Source: Bacteroidales bacterium
GTDB lineage: Bacteria > Bacteroidota > Bacteroidia > Bacteroidales > UBA932
Reading direction: 5' to 3'
Assembly (NCBI GenBank): GCA_023227835.1
Contig: JALOCI010000084.1
Coordinates: 1-8,573 of the forward strand
DNA: 8,573 nucleotides
The notes under the pieces are model-generated. The model was not told where the DNA came from, searched no databases, and was given only the letters and a program-made list of their open reading frames with translations. A program made the translations under genes and the position numbers. Position 1 is the stretch's first letter; each line of letters begins with the position of its first letter. Below, piece after piece: positions 5,475-8,573 of the stretch.

Positions 5475-6484
5475 CACGCCGCCCGCTTCCCGAAGAGCCC
5501 TTGCAGCAGGGCGGCCCGGTTCGCTTCCCGCTCCTCCGGCGTTAGGCTGCTCGCGGGCGTCCTGGCGGCCTCGAGGCGCCGAAGGCTCTCCGCCCGTCGT
5601 TCCTGCTCCTTCGCCCGCTCCTTCGCCCTCCTGGCGGCCTCCTGGCCCTCCCTCGAGGCTTCCCACACCTTCGCGCAGACAGCGGCGAACGCCTTCCAAT
5701 CGCGAATCCTCCCGCCCCGGCTCTTCCTCCAGCCAGCGGCGACGGCCGAAAGGTAGGCTCTCGAGATGTCGTCGGCGCTCCATGTCGGCCACGTCGTCCG
5801 GCAATGGTCCGCCCACTCCTCCGGGCTCGGCTGGCTGCTGCTGCTGCATGGTCCCCCCCCTGGCTCCGAAGAGCGCGCGCGGGCAGCCGTTCCGGCTGCC
5901 TGTTGCTGGTCGTGTTCGTGCTCGTGGTGCGTTTCGCTTCCCCCCTGCACCCCCCTTTCGCTCTCCTTCCCTGTTTCTTCCGTAGGAAGAACAACAGGGA
6001 TTCTAGTGGAAGTGTCCGTTTGGGACATTTCCGGAACTGTTCCTTTGGGACGCTTCGGAAGTGTCCGTTTGGGACGCTTCGGAACCCCTCCAGGGGCAGG
6101 GCTCGGACCCTCTTCGAGGTGCGAACGAACGAGCGCGTCTAGTGCTCGGACGTTCACCACATAGGCGAGGGCGTTTCCGGGAGCGGCGACCCCTCCGGCG
6201 CGCAGGTCGGCGACGATTCCCAACCCTGCCCAGAACCGGCGGGCGCGCTCCTGTTCCTTCCGGCCTAGTAGGGTCGCGTCGTACCACTCCCAGGCGGGGC
6301 AGATCCAGGTATTCCCATCGCCGGCCTGTCGCTGCCTCTCCAGCGCGTGGGACATCCACAAGGCCGCCACGGCATCCGATCCGGGGATCCTTCCCAAGAT
6401 CGGGAGGAAGGAAATCGGACGTGCCCACAGATCCAGAATGGAGAAAAGGGGCCGCCTCGGCCGTCGTGCTGCTGCTCGCGTCAT
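5474..6484 (-). CDS. Winged-helix phage replication-type protein
   Basis: A 336-residue protein. Residues about 35-120 resemble the winged helix of phage replication initiators/replisome organisers (O-, DnaD- or similar type): SDAVAALWMSHALE (36-49), Trp60, Trp65 and Trp67, the RKEQERARRFWAGLGI helix (75-90) and a wing ending in AYVVNVRALDALV (107-119). Residues 133-158 are a basic Pro-Lys repeat encoded by three direct DNA repeats. A low-complexity linker (170-220, His/Gln/Ser-rich) precedes a C-terminal domain (221-275, with EEWADHC and RDWKAFAAVC) and a charged coiled coil (275-305). DNA-binding domain, linker and C-terminal domain follow the order of lambda O. The ATG overlaps the upstream TGA (ATGA). 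The exact family is inferred. Confidence 0.75.
   Translation of the reverse strand: MTRAAARRPRRPLFSILDLWARPISFLPILGRIPGSDAVAALWMSHALERQRQAGDGNTWICPAWEWYDATLLGRKEQERARRFWAGLGIVADLRAGGVAAPGNALAYVVNVRALDALVRSHLEEGPSPAPGGVPKRPKRTLPKRPKGTVPEMSQTDTSTRIPVVLPTEETGKESERGVQGGSETHHEHEHDQQQAAGTAARARSSEPGGGPCSSSSQPSPEEWADHCRTTWPTWSADDISRAYLSAVAAGWRKSRGGRIRDWKAFAAVCAKVWEASREGQEAARRAKERAKEQERRAESLRRLEAARTPASSLTPEEREANRAALLQGLFGKRAA
5968..6000. other. Strong hairpin beside the direct repeats
   Basis: A 14-bp stem with a three-base loop: 5968-5974 pairs with 5994-6000 and 5975-5981 with 5985-5991, with a two-base bulge at 5992-5993 and loop GTA. It begins ten bases from the direct repeats. There is no T run, so it is not an intrinsic terminator. 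It could be part of a replication origin or an mRNA structure. Confidence 0.6.
6011..6083 (-). repeat. Three direct repeats inside the replication gene (possible iterons)
   Basis: Three adjacent copies lie at 6011-6035 (25 bases), 6036-6059 and 6060-6083 (24 each). The shared core reads TTTGGGAC followed closely by TTC and CGGA on the plus strand. Copies two and three differ at three positions. Copy one carries a one-base insertion that shifts the protein frame, so it encodes different residues from the other two. They lie between the DNA-binding and C-terminal parts of the replication-type protein, where lambdoid phages keep their origin iterons. Repeats are seen directly; origin function is inference. 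Confidence 0.6.
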
Positions 6485-7383
6485 GCTGAAACCTCGCCAC
6501 CCAGGGCGGCCAAGATGGCGGAATGGCGGAATCCGCCCTTCCGGAGTTTGGGGAAGCCGGCCGCATCGAATCGCCGGCGAATGATGGACCAGAGGCCGCG
6601 GACATCCAAGCGGGTCCAGCGGATCCGCTGCGCTCCTCCGCTTCGGTGACCAACGAAGAGAGCGCGAAGCCCTTCGGCATCGGGGCGGACTGCCACCCAG
6701 GCGCGCAGGGCGTCGGCGATCTCGGGGAGGGCGACCACGGGCGCGGATCTCCTCGGGAGGGAAAGGCGGCCGGACGAAGGATCGAAGCTCGACACGTCCA
6801 GGGCGGCAGCGTCCACGAGAGAGATCCCCCACCCGACGACGAGCCACAAGACGGCCCGGTCCCTGGCGTCTCGCCACTCCTGGCCGTCAACGCGAGCCAC
6901 GAAGGCCCGCGCGGCGCGCATCGATAGAGAGTCGGCCGGCGGCCGTTCCGCCTCGGCACGGCGCCGCGGGAACTGCGGGATCCAAGTCGCGGCGCCGGCA
7001 GCGTAGAGCAGGCGGAACGCCTGTAGAACGGCCATCCGTCGAGCCTTGAGGGTTCGAGGTCCATTCCCGCGGATCTCGTGGAGCCACGTTTCCCAGGCCA
7101 CGAGGCGGGCCGTTCCTTCGGCCTGCGGCATCCTGGCGACATGGAGCACGGCGTCGAGAGGGTCGGGGATCTCGAGCCACCGGCAGAGCCACGAGAGACC
7201 GTCGGAGTAGATCGCGCGCGTTCGCTCGCTGAACGATTGAGCCCACACGGCCCAGGCATTCCGCAAGCCAGCATCGCCCGAAAACGGATTCCCGCCGGAA
7301 AGATGCAGATCGGGGAGCATGGAGGAAAGAGCGGCACCTCCAGGCGCCGCCCCTTCGCTCGCGATGTAGGCCGGGACGTTCAC
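6481..7383 (-). CDS. Tyrosine-recombinase-fold protein lacking catalytic residues
   Basis: A 300-residue protein with the layout of a tyrosine recombinase: a core-binding (SAM-like) domain at about 40-140, including SERTRAIYSDGLSWLCRWLE (52-71), and the beginning of the catalytic domain at 170-300, including RDARDRAVLWLVVGWGIS (171-188). The first catalytic Arg is replaced (Ser188). The HxxR box reads Gly283-Gly-Phe-Arg286, so the His is lost. The protein ends 14 residues after Arg286, before the H/W box and the nucleophilic Tyr; neither other frame downstream supplies an LGH...Y segment. Yet it is cleanly coupled on both sides (GTGA start at 7383, ATGA end), so it looks maintained. It probably binds DNA without cutting it. 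Family call from motifs, about 75% sure. Confidence 0.72.
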   Translation of the reverse strand: MNVPAYIASEGAAPGGAALSSMLPDLHLSGGNPFSGDAGLRNAWAVWAQSFSERTRAIYSDGLSWLCRWLEIPDPLDAVLHVARMPQAEGTARLVAWETWLHEIRGNGPRTLKARRMAVLQAFRLLYAAGAATWIPQFPRRRAEAERPPADSLSMRAARAFVARVDGQEWRDARDRAVLWLVVGWGISLVDAAALDVSSFDPSSGRLSLPRRSAPVVALPEIADALRAWVAVRPDAEGLRALFVGHRSGGAQRIRWTRLDVRGLWSIIRRRFDAAGFPKLRKGGFRHSAILAALGGEVSA

Positions 7384-7682
7384 CGGCCCGGCCTCAAGAA
7401 TCGACGCTTCGCAGCCTCGAGAACGAGCTTTCCACCTTCGGCGATCAACGGCCCATGATCGCGCAAGAGCTGTTCGAGTGCGTCGGTTTTTGGACGTGCG
7501 CGCGGCGCCTCGTCCTCCTCCTCGTCGTCGCCGAAATCGCCCGACAGAATTTGACGGATTAACGCCTCGAAGCCCTCTACACCCGGCTTCAAGCCGGAAT
7601 CGGTCAAAATCTGTTCGAGCTGTTCGCTTTCCTGTTCGGAAAGCGAAACAGACCAAACGACCGCAACCGGCCGCGCCGTCAT
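7380..7682 (-). CDS. Small acidic protein, possibly ribbon-helix-helix
   Basis: A 100-residue protein. Residues 6-46 could be a ribbon-helix-helix fold: a beta strand (VAVVWSVSL, 6-14), helix one (15-28), a turn with GLKPG, and helix two (GFEALIRQIL, 37-46). An acidic run follows (GDDEEEDE, 51-58), then a basic-ended C-terminal helix (66-100). Ribbon-helix-helix proteins of this size commonly repress their own operons; being second in the leftward operon next to the divergent control region would suit such a role, but this is inference. The ATG overlaps the upstream stop (ATGA), and the stop overlaps the next gene's GTG (GTGA). Confidence 0.72.
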   Translation of the reverse strand: MTARPVAVVWSVSLSEQESEQLEQILTDSGLKPGVEGFEALIRQILSGDFGDDEEEDEAPRARPKTDALEQLLRDHGPLIAEGGKLVLEAAKRRFLRPGR

Positions 7683-7975
7683 CCCTGCGGATCCTTGCTC
7701 GCTCCGGGCATGTCGCCGGCCCCGGGATCCTCGCTTCCGAACGCGCGGAAGGAAACGCCGTGCGCCTGCGCCATGACTTCGACAAGGCGCTCCAGGGCGC
7801 CGGCGGTGCGCTCCGCGGCTTCCGCTTGACGCATCGCCGATTCGGCAAGTACAGTTGGAAGCGGGACGAACTCCGAGCCCTCGTCGGTCTCGATCTCGAA
7901 GAAAAGAAACGGGTCCGGCTTGGTTCTCTCGTCGCGTTCCCCGGCTCCGATTTTCTGCGGAAGTGGCTTGTTCAT
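7679..7975 (-). CDS. Hypothetical first gene of the leftward operon (98 aa)
   Basis: A 98-residue protein: a polar N-terminus (1-22), a short strand region FLFFEIETDEG (23-33), an amphipathic helix at about 40-72, and a glycine- and proline-rich tail. I do not recognise it. The ATG at 7975 was chosen with GGGA ten bases upstream, within GAAAGGGA, the same string that precedes the coiled-coil gene. An alternative ATG at 8029 has a stronger GGGAGG eight bases upstream and would add 18 residues. However, that stretch uses AT-rich codons unlike its neighbours and contains the TATACAAT promoter-like sequence, so I prefer 7975. Its end overlaps the next gene as ATGA. Confidence 0.7.
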   Translation of the reverse strand: MNKPLPQKIGAGERDERTKPDPFLFFEIETDEGSEFVPLPTVLAESAMRQAEAAERTAGALERLVEVMAQAHGVSFRAFGSEDPGAGDMPGASKDPQG

Positions 7976-8092
7976 GAAGAAAACATCCCTTTCGTGTATT
8001 GTATAGAGGGGAAGCCCATTTCCCCCCATTTTATCGGCCTCCCAGGGCGGAAAGCCCTTGCAAGCCGACTTCGGGGAAGATAGGTTGTAATT
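7976..8092. promoter_or_regulatory. Divergent control region
   Basis: The 117 bases between the leftward operon and the rightward genes hold two perfect inverted repeats: GGGGAA-N6-TTCCCC (8008-8013 and 8020-8025) and AGGGC-N5-GCCCT (8044-8048 and 8054-8058). These are candidate operators. For the leftward direction, TACAAT (8003-7998) is a plausible -10 but has no recognisable -35. For the rightward direction, TTGCAA (8058-8063) and TAGGTT (8081-8086) stand 17 bases apart, only six bases before the GTG start, which would give a nearly leaderless transcript. Both promoter assignments are weak. Confidence 0.4.
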
Positions 8093-8533
8093 GTGAAATC
8101 CACAAGGGAAAAGCTCTTCAAGGTCGAGCAGACCGGGGAACAGATTGGCAGGCTCGCCCGCCAATACTGGCAGGATATGGCGGACCTCGTTTCGCTGACT
8201 CCTCCGCAGTTGTTCGACTTCGTGCAGGCGATCCCGTACCGGCGCGACCCTCCGGGCGTCGAGCTGGTGCAGCGTCCGCTTTTCCTCCGCATGGAGGCCG
8301 CCCGCGGCGCCGATTGCGACGACCGCGCGACGGCCGTCGCCGCGTGGGCCATCGCTTCGGGCTATCCCTGGCGCGTCGTGGCCGTGTCTCGTCGTCCCGA
8401 TCTTCGCTTGCATCACGTCTTCACCGAGGTTCGTCTCGGGTCGTCGTGGGTGCCCATCGACCCCACCTACCCAACAAGCAGCTACGGGCGCCCGGAAAAC
8501 TGGACGGCCCGCAAAACCCTAGCGGAGGGCTGA
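8093..8533 (+). CDS. Transglutaminase-fold phage protein
   Basis: A 146-residue protein with the Cys-His-Asp triad of the transglutaminase-like (papain-related) superfamily: Cys75 in GADCDDRA, His108 in HHVFTEV, and Asp123 in WVPIDPTY, in the right order and spacing. Residues 1-60 are a helical N-terminal part containing ARQYWQDMADL. Such domains act as cysteine proteases, amidases or cross-linkers; in phages they occur near structural genes, and the substrate here is unknown. The start is GTG at 8093, with AGG eight bases upstream as a weak Shine-Dalgarno. It opens the rightward unit, and the next gene begins two bases after its stop, so the two are probably co-transcribed. Confidence 0.85.
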   Translation: MKSTREKLFKVEQTGEQIGRLARQYWQDMADLVSLTPPQLFDFVQAIPYRRDPPGVELVQRPLFLRMEAARGADCDDRATAVAAWAIASGYPWRVVAVSRRPDLRLHHVFTEVRLGSSWVPIDPTYPTSSYGRPENWTARKTLAEG

Positions 8534-8535
8534 AA

Positions 8536-8573
8536 ATGGCCGTTCTCGAAACTCTCGAAGGTGACAACATGGA
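8536..8573 (+). CDS. Start of a rightward gene (partial, cut by window end)
   Basis: An ATG at 8536 follows the upstream TGA by two bases and has GGAGGG (8524-8529) six bases before it, the strongest Shine-Dalgarno among the rightward genes. Only 12 codons are visible (MAVLETLEGDNM), so no function can be given. The arrangement implies translation coupled to the transglutaminase-fold gene. Confidence 0.75.
   Translation, partial: MAVLETLEGDNM

Noticed and set aside
5832..5848. CTG triplet run as a microsatellite
   Set aside because: Only a few units and it encodes a serine run in the low-complexity linker; no sign of expansion or function.
6011..6083. CRISPR array
   Set aside because: The repeats are directly adjacent with no spacers, number only three, and lie within a coding gene.
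6300..6484. Frameshift that would restore the missing C-terminus of the recombinase
   Set aside because: I read all three leftward frames past the stop and found no LGH box or following Tyr, so the short form is not explained by a single frameshift.
1681..7102. 14-base match between 1681-1694 and 7089-7102 as an attachment-site pair
   Set aside because: Both lie inside coding genes and encode similar short VAWE peptides; the match ends abruptly and no element boundary is seen.
6003..7337. Leftward 444-codon frame overlapping the recombinase-fold and replication genes
   Set aside because: Serine/arginine/proline-rich shadow frame without motifs; the real genes in the other frames have coupled starts and domain signatures.

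Overview
The window is GC-rich bacterial DNA (about 70% in stretches I counted by hand) and reads like part of a tailed-phage or prophage genome. Fourteen tightly packed genes run leftward, most of them small. Many overlap through ATGA, TGATG or GTGA junctions. Several belong to families typical of phages and mobile elements: a DUF1353 protein, a DdrB-like ParB-superfamily protein, a DUF3850/ASCH-like protein and a winged-helix replication-type protein. GGAGG or AAGGGG Shine-Dalgarno sequences are common, and three or four genes start with GTG. The host cannot be named from the sequence.

Layout from left to right. Bases 1-42 look like the 3' end of a rightward gene. Bases 43-199 hold four consecutive hairpins, the last an intrinsic terminator that reads rightward and overlaps the end of the convergent leftward operon. 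This block is the best candidate for an undescribed structured RNA. The leftward operon then fills 165-7975. In transcription order (right to left) it encodes a 98-residue unknown protein; a 100-residue ribbon-helix-helix-like acidic protein; a tyrosine-recombinase-fold protein lacking its catalytic residues; a winged-helix replication-type protein whose gene carries three 24-25-base direct repeats and a hairpin; DUF1353; the 721-residue ParB-like protein; a 64-base gap with a good sigma70-like promoter; a coiled-coil protein; a 93-residue unknown; a small membrane protein; a 96-residue CxxC protein; a 73-residue protein; the DUF3850 protein; a low-GC 117-residue protein; and a zinc-ribbon protein.

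A 117-base divergent control region (7976-8092) separates this operon from rightward genes: a transglutaminase-fold protein (8093-8533) and the first codons of another gene, which look like the start of a second transcription unit.

How the parts may work together (inference). The leftward operon looks like an early/replication module, with the origin possibly lying inside the replication-protein gene as in phage lambda O. The inactive recombinase-fold protein, translated just before the replication protein, would then be a DNA-binding accessory rather than an integrase. The distal genes after the internal promoter are short accessory genes of mixed base composition.
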